Part shown: positions 15,900 through 24,779 of the stretch, piece after piece
How positions within the stretch are numbered: the first letter of the stretch is position 1
How the letters are laid out: each line of letters starts with the position of its first letter
DNA from: B73-G16 sp964611295
Lineage (GTDB): Bacteria > Desulfobacterota > B13-G15
Assembly: GCA_964611295.1 (NCBI GenBank)
Contig: CAZSWV010000007.1
Coordinates: 40,517-104,516, forward strand
Length of the DNA stretch: 64,000 bases
Direction: 5' to 3'
Position numbers and translations under genes: made by a program
The notes under the pieces: model-generated
Told to the model about the DNA's origin: nothing
What the model saw: the letters and a program-made list of their open reading frames with translations, nothing else
Databases searched by the model: none

Positions 15900-17092
15900 A
15901 GACCCATCAACCTCCTTATCCTCATCCTCAATGCGTTTAAACGTATAAAGCCCTCTGCATCTTTTTGGTTGTAAACTTCTTCTTCTTCGAAGGTAGCAAA
16001 ATCAGGATGATAAAGGCTCTTCGGGGATTTCCTACCAACGACTATGCAGTTACCCTTGTAAAGCTTAAGCCTCACGGTACCCGTCACACCACGCTGGGTC
16101 GCTTCCACAAACTCCCAAAGGACTTCCATCTCCGGGTAAAACCAGTAACCGTAGTATATGAGCTCGGAGATCTTAGGTATCAAGGAATCCCTCAGCCTCA
16201 TCACCTCTCTGTCCATGGTTATAGACTCCAAGGCCCTATGGGCCACATGTAGTATCGTTCCCCCAGGTGTCTCATATACCCCTCTTGACTTCATCCCCAC
16301 GTAGCGGTTTTCCACTATATCGACTCGTCCGATCCCATTCTGCCCGCCTATGCGGTTCAGGTGCTCAAGGAGGGCTGCAGGTGAAAGCTTCACGCCGTCC
16401 ACAGCTACAGGTACACCGTTTTCGAAATCGATCTCTATATAAGTGGGCTTGTCCGGTGCCTTCTCCGGTGAAACGGTCATGGTGAAGATGTCCTCTGGAG
16501 GCTCCCGCCATGGGTCCTCTAGTATCCCTGCCTCATAACTTATGTGCAAGAGGTTCCTATCGCAGCTGTAAGGCCTCTCTAAACTCACAGGTATCGGTAT
16601 ACCCTTTCTCCTGGCATAGGATATGAGGTCGCTACGCGACTTAAATTCCCATTCCCTCCATGGGGCTATGACCTTGATGTTGGGGTCAAAACAGTAGTAG
16701 GTTAGTTCAAACCTCACTTGGTCGTTACCTTTGCCAGTAGCACCGTGTGCAACGGCATCGGCCCCTTCCTTTTTGGCCACCTCCATCTGACCTTTCGCGA
16801 TAAGGGGCCTCGCTATCGCGGTTCCGAGGAGGTACCCCCCTTCGTAAATAGCACCTGCCTTCAGGGCCTTAAAGACAAAGTCCCTCACGAATTCCTCTTT
16901 TTTATCGTCGATATAGACCTTAGAAGCCCCGGTGGCCAGGGCCTTTTGCTTGATCTCCTCCATATCCTCGCCCTGGCCTATATCCGCACAATAGGCTATG
17001 ACCTCACATCCATAACGCTCCTTAAGCCAGGCGAGGATAACCGAAGTGTCAAGCCCACCTGAATAAGCCAATACGACCTTCCTGACCTCCAT
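15896..17092 (-). CDS. argG: Argininosuccinate synthase
   Basis: About 398 residues. The N-terminus 'VVLAYSGGLDTSVILAWL' is the ATP pyrophosphatase loop; 'HGATGKGNDQVRFELTYYC' and 'EGGYLLGTAIARPLIAK' are ArgG signatures. It joins citrulline and aspartate using ATP in arginine synthesis, the step after ArgF, which is encoded just upstream (5-base gap). A GTG three codons earlier at 17101 is possible; ATG 17092 with a GAGGTG ribosome-binding site is preferred. Confidence 0.97.
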   Translation of the reverse strand: MEVRKVVLAYSGGLDTSVILAWLKERYGCEVIAYCADIGQGEDMEEIKQKALATGASKVYIDDKKEEFVRDFVFKALKAGAIYEGGYLLGTAIARPLIAKGQMEVAKKEGADAVAHGATGKGNDQVRFELTYYCFDPNIKVIAPWREWEFKSRSDLISYARRKGIPIPVSLERPYSCDRNLLHISYEAGILEDPWREPPEDIFTMTVSPEKAPDKPTYIEIDFENGVPVAVDGVKLSPAALLEHLNRIGGQNGIGRVDIVENRYVGMKSRGVYETPGGTILHVAHRALESITMDREVMRLRDSLIPKISELIYYGYWFYPEMEVLWEFVEATQRGVTGTVRLKLYKGNCIVVGRKSPKSLYHPDFATFEEEEVYNQKDAEGFIRLNALRMRIRRLMGL

Positions 17093-17097
17093 CTGCC

Positions 17098-18006
17098 TCA
17101 CCTCATCAAGAACTCTAAAATGGCCTTTTGTACATGCAAACGGTTCTCCGCCTGATCAAAGACCACTGAATGCGGTCCATCCATCACCTCATCTGTTATC
17201 TCCTCTCCCCTATGGGCCGGCAAGCAATGCATGACCAAGACCTCGTGCCTTGCAAACCGCAAAAGTGACTCGTTGATCTGATACCCCTTAAAGTCCTCAA
17301 GGCGCCTTTCCCTTTCGGCTTCTTGTCCCATGGAGGTCCATACATCGGTATAAAGGACCTCAGCTTCCCTCACGGCCTCCTTAGGGTCATGGGTGATAAG
17401 GACCCTAGCCCCTTCCCGTAAGGCCCTCTGTAAGATTTCCTGATCAGGTTCATAACCTGGAGGACACGCTATGCGGAGCTCGATCCCCATCTTCGAAGCC
17501 CCTTCTATCCAAGAATTGGCCACGTTGTTGCCATCGCCGATATAGGCCACCTTCACCCCTTTGTAACGCCCCAATTTTTCCCAAATGGTAAAAATGTCGC
17601 TTAAGATCTGACAAGGGTGCAATAGGTCACTTAGACCATTTATGACTGGAACTGATGAAAACCTCGCAAACTCTTCTACCTTCCAATGTTCAAAGGTCCG
17701 TATGAGGACAGCATCCACATACCGGGAAAGCACCCTGGCTGTGTCGGCGATGCTCTCGCCACGTGAAAGCTGAAGCTCATGTGCCGAAAGATAAAGGGCA
17801 TTCCCCCCAAGCTGGTACATCCCTACCTCAAAGGACACCCTTGTCCTTGTAGAAGGCTTTTCAAAGATCATGGCCAGGGTTTTGCCCTCCAGAGGGCGCC
17901 ATACTTCTCCCCTTTTGTTCCTCTCTTTCAACCACTTGGCCCGCTCAAGCAATAAGTGAAGTTCCTCTTCAGTATAATCGTAAAAGGAGATAAAATCCCT
18001 CTTCAT
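17098..18006 (-). CDS. argF: Ornithine carbamoyltransferase
   Basis: 302 residues. STRTR at 52-56 is the carbamoyl-phosphate site, and HCLPAHRG at 260-267 is the ornithine carbamoyltransferase (not aspartate) signature. It makes citrulline from ornithine and carbamoyl phosphate. It is first in the argF-argG-leuS-lptE operon, with a GAGGAGAG ribosome-binding site. The upstream spacer of 78 bases is shared with a divergent cupin gene. Confidence 0.97.
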   Translation of the reverse strand: MKRDFISFYDYTEEELHLLLERAKWLKERNKRGEVWRPLEGKTLAMIFEKPSTRTRVSFEVGMYQLGGNALYLSAHELQLSRGESIADTARVLSRYVDAVLIRTFEHWKVEEFARFSSVPVINGLSDLLHPCQILSDIFTIWEKLGRYKGVKVAYIGDGNNVANSWIEGASKMGIELRIACPPGYEPDQEILQRALREGARVLITHDPKEAVREAEVLYTDVWTSMGQEAERERRLEDFKGYQINESLLRFARHEVLVMHCLPAHRGEEITDEVMDGPHSVVFDQAENRLHVQKAILEFLMR

Positions 18007-18084
18007 CTTCTGTCTCTCCTCGGAAATTGGCCTAAGGGCCAGAGCTTTGACTTGTAGTCTCGCTTATGGTAATGCCAAAAGGTC

Positions 18085-18432
18085 ATGATAGTGAAGAACC
18101 CACATGACCCAGATGTGATACGCACCACCGAGGTCATATCAAAGGGGGCCACCATCCGTTGGTTATTGACTGAGAACGTCTTGCGAGGGCTACAGTACAT
18201 AGCCTATGCCGTCCTGCCGCCAGGTAAAGAGATCGAGGAACACATCGATCCTGTAGAAGAGGTCTTCTTCGTCTTAAAAGGTAGAGGGCTAATTGAGGTC
18301 GAAGGGGAAAGACGCGAGTTAAAAGAAAAGGACCTCGTCCTAGTTCCCGCAGGTACGGCCCATTCCTTGAAAAACCACACTGATGAAAGGCTCGAGCTCT
18401 TGGTCATCGCTGCATATCCAAGGCGGAAGTAG
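18085..18432 (+). CDS. Small cupin-domain protein
   Basis: 115 residues forming a single cupin barrel: 'LPPGKEIEEHIDPVEEVFFVLKGRG' carries the first motif's His/Glu pattern and 'LVPAGTAHSLKNHTDERLEL' the second, so a metal site is likely. The function is unknown; such stand-alone cupins may be sugar or amino-acid binding proteins, dioxygenases or isomerases. It is transcribed away from argF. Its last 29 bases overlap the 3' end of purA on the other strand. I see no convincing ribosome-binding site other than a weak AAAGG. Confidence 0.85.
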   Translation: MIVKNPHDPDVIRTTEVISKGATIRWLLTENVLRGLQYIAYAVLPPGKEIEEHIDPVEEVFFVLKGRGLIEVEGERRELKEKDLVLVPAGTAHSLKNHTDERLELLVIAAYPRRK

Positions 18433-19729
18433 CCCTCACAAAAGAAAAAGGAGTCCCCAAGGCCACCGTTTCCTCCCTACTTGGCCCAAGGGAAAGCAAC
18501 AAAAGGGGTACTCCAAGTAGTTCCTGGATCCTCTCAGCATACCTTTTGACCTGAAGGGGCAATTCACCCCAGGACCGTTTTCCCCTTAGGTCTTCTGTCC
18601 AACCCTCCATTTCCTCATAAACGGGCTTACACCTGTAAAGTTCCTCTGTCGAATAAGGAAAGACATCCGTCACCTTTTGGTCCACTTCGTAGGCTACACA
18701 GATCTTGAGCTTCTTTAGGCCTGTCAAAACGTCCAGCTTCGTTAAGGCCACACCACCCATCCCGTTTACCCGTATCGCATGCTTGACAGCCACTGCGTCA
18801 AACCACCCGCAACGCCTAGGCCTACCAGTGGTCGCCCCGTATTCTCCTCCTTTCTCCCTAAGGTGGTCGCCTAAGGCATCTCTTAGCTCTGTAGGGAAAG
18901 GCCCCTCGCCTACACGGGTGCTGTAGGCCTTGACCACCCCAAGTACGAAATCCACCTGTGTGGGGCCTATCCCCGCACCACAACATGCGCTCCCTGCCAC
19001 CGTGTTGGAAGAAGTCACAAAGGGATAGGTACCATGGTCTACATCGAGAAGGGTCCCTTGGGCGCCTTCGAAGAGCACCTTTTTGCCTTTTGAGATCTGC
19101 TCGTGAAGGTAAAGGGAAGTGTTGACAATGTTACGGCTCAACTTTTCGCCATAAAAAAGGAGTTCTTCCAAAAGAGGGGCCAATTCCAAAGGCTTCAGCC
19201 CATAAAGCTTCTGAAGCAGGAGGTTTTTCTCGCTAAGGGCGCTCTCAAGCTTTTCCCTTAAGACCTCCTCCCTTAACAAGTCCCCCATCCTTAAACCTAC
19301 GCGGGAAACTTTGTCTTCGTAAGCAGGGCCTATACCCCTTAAGGTCGTCCCAAGTGGCCTTTTCCTCAATCCTTCTTTGGCCTTGTCCAAAAGCTTGTGA
19401 TAAGGCAGGACCACATGGGCGGCTTCGCTTATCAAAAGCTGGGCAGGATCCTCGAGAAAGCCCTTTTTACGCAATAGCTCCATCTCCTCGAGGAGCTCAG
19501 CAGGGTCTATGACTACGCCGTTTCCTATAACGCACTTCTTCTCCGGGTAAAGGATACCAGAGGGGATAAGATGTAAGACGATCTTCTCGCCTCCAACGAC
19601 TATCGTGTGGCCTGCATTGCTTCCCCCTTGGAAACGTACGATTACATCTGCTTCTTCTGCCAAGATGTCTACTACCTTACCCTTCCCCTCATCACCCCAT
19701 TGGGCACCTATAACAACTACACTGGGCAT
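18404..19729 (-). CDS. purA: Adenylosuccinate synthetase
   Basis: 441 residues. 'VVVIGAQWGDEGKGKVVDIL' is the N-terminal GTP-binding signature, 'GSNAGHTIVVGGEKIVLHLI' follows, and 'GIGPAYEDKVSRVGLRMGDL' and 'ATTGRPRRCGWFDAV' are further PurA motifs. It converts IMP and aspartate to adenylosuccinate with GTP. It is last in an aminotransferase-serA-purA operon, 9 bases after serA. The 3' end overlaps the convergent cupin gene. Confidence 0.97.
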   Translation of the reverse strand: MPSVVVIGAQWGDEGKGKVVDILAEEADVIVRFQGGSNAGHTIVVGGEKIVLHLIPSGILYPEKKCVIGNGVVIDPAELLEEMELLRKKGFLEDPAQLLISEAAHVVLPYHKLLDKAKEGLRKRPLGTTLRGIGPAYEDKVSRVGLRMGDLLREEVLREKLESALSEKNLLLQKLYGLKPLELAPLLEELLFYGEKLSRNIVNTSLYLHEQISKGKKVLFEGAQGTLLDVDHGTYPFVTSSNTVAGSACCGAGIGPTQVDFVLGVVKAYSTRVGEGPFPTELRDALGDHLREKGGEYGATTGRPRRCGWFDAVAVKHAIRVNGMGGVALTKLDVLTGLKKLKICVAYEVDQKVTDVFPYSTEELYRCKPVYEEMEGWTEDLRGKRSWGELPLQVKRYAERIQELLGVPLLLLSLGPSREETVALGTPFSFVRATSALDMQR

Positions 19730-19738
19730 CTCGGACCC

Positions 19739-21322
19739 TCAAAGCTCCAAAAGTTGGACGCTCAAGACGTGGGGTAGTTTTTTCAGGTCCTCCAATACGT
19801 CAGCCGAAGGCAGGGTATCCAGATGGAGGATACAAAGGGACTTCCCACCCCTCATATCCCTGCCAAACTGCATGTTGCCTATGTTTATCCCCTTAAGGCC
19901 CAAGGTGGTACCGATGTTCCCTATCACTCCGGGTCTGTCCTCCGTATGGATGAGCAACACTATCCCTTCAGGTGCTACCTCCACAGGATATTCGTTGATC
20001 CTCACAAGCCTCGGCTCCTTTTTGCCGAACAAGGTCCCTGAAACCACCGACTCCCTACCGTCACCTTCCCCTTTAAGGGTGATAAGGCTCGTGAAGTCCG
20101 CCTCTTCGCTTATCTTGGACTCGTAATACTCTATGCCCCTCTCCTTTGCCACAAAGGTGGCATTGACCTCGTTGACCCCCTCTTCTAGATAACAACTCAT
20201 GAGGCCCGAAAGCGCAGAAGCCGTAAGGGGCGCCACGTTGAACTTGGTGACTTCTCCTCTGTATTCGATGGTAAGCTTCCTCAAAGGATAAGGGAGGATC
20301 TTGGCCAAGAAGATCCCCATCTTCTTTGCCAGGTTCAAGAAAGGCCCAATGGTAGCCAGTGTCTCCGCATCCACCGATGGAGCGTTTACGGCATTGCGGA
20401 TGGTGCCGTTTTTCAAAAAGTCCACAACCTGTTCCGCTATGGCAATGGCCACGTTCAATTGTGCCTCAAGGGTGGAAGCCCCCAAGTGGGGCGTACAGAC
20501 CACGTTTTCTAGCCCTAAAAGGGGGTGATCGGGTGGAGGTGGCTCCACCGAGAAGACGTCAACACCTGCTGCCTTCACCTTACCAGACCGACAGGCCTCT
20601 GCAAGGGCCCCCTCATCGACAATCCCTCCTCTGGCACAGTTCACGATTATCACCCCGTCCTTCATCTTGGAAAAGGCCTCTGGACCGATCATCCCCTCGG
20701 TCTCCTTGGTCTTGGGGACGTGAAGGGTTATGACATCAGAACGCCTAAGGAGTTCCTCAAGTTCCACTAGTTCTATCCCTTTCTTCTGGGCGACTTCCCT
20801 GGGGATATAGGGATCATAGGCTATCACCTTCATCCCTAACCCTTTTGCCTTGTCGGCCACTATCCTCCCTATGTTCCCAAGTCCTATAACGCCCAAGGTC
20901 TTACCGTGGAGTTCTACGCCTTCGAAACGGCCTCTTTCCCACTTCCCCTCCTTTAGGGACATATGGGCCTGGGGGATGTTACGGGCAGCAGCAAACATAA
21001 GGCCTATAGTATGCTCGGCAGCGGCCATAGCGTTGCCCCCAGGGGTGTTCATGACCACAATGCCCTTTTTGGTGGCAGCCTCCACGTCGATGTTGTCCAC
21101 CCCTGCACCAGCCCTACCTATTACCTTGAGCCTCTTCGCCCTTTCTAGTATCTCAGCTGTGACCTTGGTGCTCGAGCGGACTATAAGGGCATCGTATTCG
21201 CCGATGATCTCCATTAACTCCGAGGCACTCAACCCCGTCTTTACATCCACCTCAATACCAGGGGTTTCGCGCAATACCTTTAACCCCTCTTCGGGCAATT
21301 TGTCTGAAACCAACACCTTCAT
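19739..21322 (-). CDS. serA: D-3-phosphoglycerate dehydrogenase, long form with ASB and ACT domains
   Basis: 527 residues, the length of the long bacterial SerA. The first 300 residues are the D-2-hydroxyacid dehydrogenase fold ('GVIGLGNIGRIVADKAKGLG' NAD loop, 'CARGGIVDEGAL', catalytic His in 'CTPHLGAST'). An intervening ASB domain follows, then a C-terminal ACT domain ('LLIHTEDRPGVIGNIGTTLG') for serine feedback. It oxidises 3-phosphoglycerate in serine synthesis. It overlaps the upstream class V aminotransferase gene by 4 bases, which would supply the next step. Confidence 0.96.
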   Translation of the reverse strand: MKVLVSDKLPEEGLKVLRETPGIEVDVKTGLSASELMEIIGEYDALIVRSSTKVTAEILERAKRLKVIGRAGAGVDNIDVEAATKKGIVVMNTPGGNAMAAAEHTIGLMFAAARNIPQAHMSLKEGKWERGRFEGVELHGKTLGVIGLGNIGRIVADKAKGLGMKVIAYDPYIPREVAQKKGIELVELEELLRRSDVITLHVPKTKETEGMIGPEAFSKMKDGVIIVNCARGGIVDEGALAEACRSGKVKAAGVDVFSVEPPPPDHPLLGLENVVCTPHLGASTLEAQLNVAIAIAEQVVDFLKNGTIRNAVNAPSVDAETLATIGPFLNLAKKMGIFLAKILPYPLRKLTIEYRGEVTKFNVAPLTASALSGLMSCYLEEGVNEVNATFVAKERGIEYYESKISEEADFTSLITLKGEGDGRESVVSGTLFGKKEPRLVRINEYPVEVAPEGIVLLIHTEDRPGVIGNIGTTLGLKGINIGNMQFGRDMRGGKSLCILHLDTLPSADVLEDLKKLPHVLSVQLLEL

Positions 21323-22461
21323 AACTTTTCCTCCTCAAAGACCTTCTGCGCCGCCCTTACCCCTGCACCTGGTTCTACAGGATAACCCAGTTCCCTCAGC
21401 TCCAATTCAAGGGCGGCTATGACCTTTAGCATATCAGCTGGCTGGAAATAACCCATATGGGCTATCCTGATGACCTTTCCCTTTAAGGCCTCCTGGCCTC
21501 CGGCGATAACTATACCGTGCCTCTCCTCAAGCCTGTCCTTCAACTTCTCTCCGTTCACCGAAGGCGGAACCTTTATAGCCGTGACGGTAGGGCTCGGAGC
21601 CTTGGAGAAGACCTCAAGTCCCATGGCCTTCACGGCCTCTTGAGTGGCACGTGCAAGCACCATATGACGCTTGAAAACCCTCTCTAACCCCTCAGCCTTT
21701 ATCCTCCTTAAGGCCTCCCTGAGGCCCACTATCAGGGAGATGGCAGGGGTGAAATGAGTTTGGTTCTTCCTTTGCATCTTAAGTTCTTCCTTAAGGTCAA
21801 AGTAATATTTGGGCAGATCGGAAACCTCCACGAAACGCCAAGCCTTCTCACTCAAGGCTATGAAGGCTAGCCCCGGAGGTACCATAAGGGCCTTCTGCGA
21901 ACCTGCCACCATTACATCTATACCCCATTCATCCATAGGGAGACTTACCCCTCCAAGGGCGCTTATGGCATCGATGATCAATATGGTATTGTCCCTTCCT
22001 TTTACTATTTCACACAGCTCCTTTATAGGATTCAAAACTCCAGTAGAGGTCTCGCAGGCTTGTACCATAACGGCCTTGATAGTAGGATCTGCTTCCAAAG
22101 CACGCGCAACGAGATCGGGTTCAACCGCTTCCCCCCAGACTACATCTATAGGGACTACTTTAACACCATAGGCCTCACATATTTCACCCCACCTTTCTCC
22201 AAACTTACCTCCTCTTACCACCAAAGCGGTGTCACCCCTACAAAGGGTGTTAACCACCGCTGCCTCCATGGCCCCTGTACCAGAAGAGGCAAGGATCAAG
22301 ACGTCCTGTTTTGTCTGAAAGACGTATTTCAATCCTTCCCGTACCTCGGCAAAGATCTCCTCAAAAGCGGGATCCCTATGGTGCACCAGGGGTCTTGCCA
22401 TGGAAAGCAACACATCGTCTGGCACATCTACTGGACCAGGGGAAAAAAGTTGCTTCCTCAT
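21319..22461 (-). CDS. Class V aminotransferase, probable phosphoserine (or alanine-glyoxylate type) aminotransferase
   Basis: 380 residues of fold-type I PLP enzyme. The start 'RKQLFSPGPVDVPDDVLLSM' is typical of this branch; the PLP lysine is in 'VAGSQKALMVPPGLAF' and the co-factor aspartate in 'LIIDAISALGG'. Annotated relatives are called serine-glyoxylate or alanine-glyoxylate aminotransferase, but the overlap with serA points to phosphohydroxypyruvate transamination in serine synthesis. That role is inferred from context. ATG 22461 has a GGGGGAGAT ribosome-binding site and a promoter about 40 bases upstream. Confidence 0.88.
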   Translation of the reverse strand: MRKQLFSPGPVDVPDDVLLSMARPLVHHRDPAFEEIFAEVREGLKYVFQTKQDVLILASSGTGAMEAAVVNTLCRGDTALVVRGGKFGERWGEICEAYGVKVVPIDVVWGEAVEPDLVARALEADPTIKAVMVQACETSTGVLNPIKELCEIVKGRDNTILIIDAISALGGVSLPMDEWGIDVMVAGSQKALMVPPGLAFIALSEKAWRFVEVSDLPKYYFDLKEELKMQRKNQTHFTPAISLIVGLREALRRIKAEGLERVFKRHMVLARATQEAVKAMGLEVFSKAPSPTVTAIKVPPSVNGEKLKDRLEERHGIVIAGGQEALKGKVIRIAHMGYFQPADMLKVIAALELELRELGYPVEPGAGVRAAQKVFEEEKL

Positions 22462-22496
22462 TCTATCTCCCCCTCGTTATTATTTTCACAACTTGA

Positions 22497-22525
22497 ATAC
22501 TACTTTTCCGGTATGTTAAAGTCAA
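22497..22525 (-). promoter_or_regulatory. Promoter of the aminotransferase-serA-purA operon
   Basis: On the minus strand TTGACT (22525-22520) and TAGTAT (22502-22497) are spaced by 17 bases, about 35 bases ahead of the start codon and its ribosome-binding site. Confidence 0.55.
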
Positions 22526-22544
22526 CAGTTGCATCCCTTCTTAA

Positions 22545-22558
22545 ACCCTTTAAAGGGT
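22545..22558. promoter_or_regulatory. 14-bp palindrome in a divergent promoter region
   Basis: ACCCTTTAAAGGGT is a perfect palindrome between the divergent aminotransferase and GNAT genes. It may be an operator or part of the GNAT promoter (TTTAAA as -10). No regulator is apparent. Confidence 0.35.
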
Positions 22559-22574
22559 AACGGGCCCAGTGAGG

Positions 22575-23063
22575 ATGGCGAAGGGCTTTTATTGCGAATT
22601 CAAGAGGCCCTCGCTCGAGGAGTTCAAACAGGTAAGGGGAAGGCTTGTCCAAATTTACAGGGAGGCTTACATAGGACTTGAGCCTTACGCCTACTCCGAT
22701 CCTTCGGATATCAAGGGATATATCAACTGGTTGTACCGAACCGATCCAGAAGGGTTTATCATAGCCGTAGGTGAGGACGGGGCAGTTGGGTTTGTCGCTT
22801 GTTGTCGAAACTGGTGGGACAAGGAGTTAGGGGCAATTGGCGAGATCCATGAAATCGCGGTACTGCCCCAGCAGCAGGGAAAGGGCATAGGCTCAGCCCT
22901 GTTGAGGGAGGCACTTTTGTTCCTCGGGGAAGTACATGAGGTCTTTGGGTTATGGGTAGGTGAGGGTAATGAGAGGGCTAAGGCCTTTTACCTGAAACAC
23001 GGCTTTGAGCCCATAGGAAGGATGGGCAAATGGATAAGGATGATCTCAAAGAAAAGGCCTTAG
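22575..23063 (+). CDS. GNAT-family N-acetyltransferase
   Basis: About 162 residues. The acetyl-CoA loop is 'IAVLPQQQGKGIGSALLREAL' (Q/R-x-x-G-x-G/A type), followed by 'NERAKAFYLKHGFEPIGRMG', the usual GNAT C-terminal strand-helix. The substrate is unknown. A GTG two codons earlier (22569) is an alternative start. The gene overlaps the M20 peptidase gene by 34 bases in another frame, so the two are likely coupled and might act on one metabolite (an acetylase with a deacylase). That link is speculative. Confidence 0.85.
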   Translation: MAKGFYCEFKRPSLEEFKQVRGRLVQIYREAYIGLEPYAYSDPSDIKGYINWLYRTDPEGFIIAVGEDGAVGFVACCRNWWDKELGAIGEIHEIAVLPQQQGKGIGSALLREALLFLGEVHEVFGLWVGEGNERAKAFYLKHGFEPIGRMGKWIRMISKKRP

Positions 23064-24109
23064 GGCTTTTGATGAGGTTAATATCCATAGAGAGCGTAAC
23101 GGGTAAAGAAGGAAAGGCCTTGGAGTTCCTCGGGGAAGAGGCCACAAAGAGGGGGTTTCATTGTAGTCTGGAACCGGTTCCAGGGGCTACGGGCAATTTG
23201 GTCCTTAGACGTGGCAATTCGAAAGTCCTTCTGGCAACCCATGTGGACACTGTCCCTGCATGGGGACATCCCTTTGCCTTTCATCCCCACCTCGAAGGAG
23301 AAATCCTATGGGGACGTGGTTCCCTTGACGCTAAAGGGCAGATCGTCGCCTTGCTTTTGGCATCTGAGTTGACTGAAGCCCCCTTTTCCGTGGCCCTTTT
23401 TTGTGACGAAGAAGGGGAAGGCAAAGGGTCTAGGTTTTTCTCGCCATCAGAGGGGATAACATGGGCTTTGGTCCTCGAACCAACTGGGATGAAGATAGGG
23501 GTTGCCCAAGCGGGTTGGATTGAGGTGGCGGTAAGCTTCAAGGGGAATGCCTCTCATGGCTCCATGGCTTCCTTCGGTAAAAACGCCATAGAAGAGTTCC
23601 TTAAGGCGTGGGAAGCCGTAAGGACCTTGCCCTTCCTCTCTTACAGTAACCCCCTCTTTCCCCCCTTGCGCCCCAACCTCGGGGCGGTAAGGGGTGGCAT
23701 AGATCCTCAGGTGGTCCCTGAGGAATGTACGGCTTTGATAGATTTCCCTGTCCCCCCCGGCTATGACGTGGACAAGGCAGAGGCCTTGATAAAGGAGGTC
23801 TTTGAAGGCTTTGGAGCAGAGGTCACAGTAAAGGATAAAGAACCACCTTGGGAGAAAGGGCACGGAGAAGAGGGTTTCATAAGGCTCATAGAGGAAGCCA
23901 TAAAGAGTGTCTTGTTTTCGGAACCAGTTTTTTGGGGGATGCCCGCTTGGACAGACGCATCAAACCTCCGCAAGAAAGGGATTACTGCCTTCGTGTTGGG
24001 AGCCGGAGAGCTCTCTTTCGCCCATACCCCTGAGGAGCGGATCTCCATAACAGAAGTGGTCCAACTTTCCTTGGTACTTGCTAAACTTATGGAGACAGTA
24101 AACAGATAA
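23030..24109 (+). CDS. M20-family metallopeptidase / N-acyl amino acid deacylase-like
   Basis: 359 residues. 'LLATHVDTVPAWG' gives the first zinc His and the Asp, 'GRGSLDAKGQIVALLLA' the bridging Asp, and 'FCDEEGEGKGS' the catalytic Glu pair. The last zinc His is probably in 'LSFAHTPEERISI'. Members hydrolyse dipeptides or N-acyl amino acids, including DapE, ArgE and LysK. The short form with 'GAGELSFAHTPEE' recalls LysK/ArgE-like deacylases, but the substrate is not certain. It lies one base before ftsE. Confidence 0.85.
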   Translation: MDKDDLKEKALGLLMRLISIESVTGKEGKALEFLGEEATKRGFHCSLEPVPGATGNLVLRRGNSKVLLATHVDTVPAWGHPFAFHPHLEGEILWGRGSLDAKGQIVALLLASELTEAPFSVALFCDEEGEGKGSRFFSPSEGITWALVLEPTGMKIGVAQAGWIEVAVSFKGNASHGSMASFGKNAIEEFLKAWEAVRTLPFLSYSNPLFPPLRPNLGAVRGGIDPQVVPEECTALIDFPVPPGYDVDKAEALIKEVFEGFGAEVTVKDKEPPWEKGHGEEGFIRLIEEAIKSVLFSEPVFWGMPAWTDASNLRKKGITAFVLGAGELSFAHTPEERISITEVVQLSLVLAKLMETVNR

Positions 24110-24110
24110 G

Positions 24111-24779
24111 ATGGTACAGCTGTTCGGCGTAACTAAAATTTACCCCGGTGGGATAAGGGCCCTTGAGGACGTAAGCCTTAGGGTGGAAAAAGGGGAATTT
24201 GTCTTCATCACAGGCCCAAGTGGTGCAGGCAAGACGACCCTCCTTAAGCTCATGATATTGGCTGAACGCCCTGACCGAGGTGAGATATTGATAGAAGGTG
24301 TCAACATCACCAGGCTTCCTTCGTCTAAGATCCCTCATCTTAGGAGGAAAGTGGGCTTTGTCTTTCAGGACTTTAAGCTCCTCAACGACAGAACAGTCTT
24401 CGAGAATGTGGCCCTTCCCCTTGAAGTAATGGGTTATCCTTCGAGAAAGGTGAAGAAAAGGATCGAACAGGCCTTGCGGCTTGTGGGGATAGAGCCAAGG
24501 GCCTTTGGCCTATATCCTAAGCAACTTTCCGGAGGAGAACAGCAACGCGTGGCCATAGCCAGAGCCATCGTCTCAAGTCCCTCCCTCATCATAGCAGATG
24601 AACCTACCGGTAACCTCGATCCCCAACTCACGCTTGAGGTGATGGATCTCTTTGAGAAGATAAACCTGGCAGGGACCACGGTTATAGTGGCGACACATGA
24701 TCCCGCTATCATTTCGCGTTATCGCAAAAGGACCTTACACTTACAGAAAGGGCGCCTTGTAGCCGATGAAGTTCCTTAG
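24111..24779 (+). CDS. ftsE: Cell division ATP-binding protein FtsE
   Basis: 222 residues of ABC ATPase: Walker A GPSGAGKT (35-42), signature LSGGEQQR (139-146) and Walker B LIIADEPTG (159-167). The family-specific 'VFQDFKLLNDRTVFENVALP' supports FtsE over other small ABC ATPases. With FtsX it forms a septal complex that controls peptidoglycan amidases through EnvC rather than transporting a substrate. It overlaps ftsX by 14 bases. Confidence 0.95.
   Translation: MVQLFGVTKIYPGGIRALEDVSLRVEKGEFVFITGPSGAGKTTLLKLMILAERPDRGEILIEGVNITRLPSSKIPHLRRKVGFVFQDFKLLNDRTVFENVALPLEVMGYPSRKVKKRIEQALRLVGIEPRAFGLYPKQLSGGEQQRVAIARAIVSSPSLIIADEPTGNLDPQLTLEVMDLFEKINLAGTTVIVATHDPAIISRYRKRTLHLQKGRLVADEVP

Noticed and set aside
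18047..18075. Possible promoter of the cupin gene (TTGACT ... GGTAAT or TAATGC)
   Set aside because: The -35 is fair but no -10 has both good sequence and good spacing, so I did not list it.
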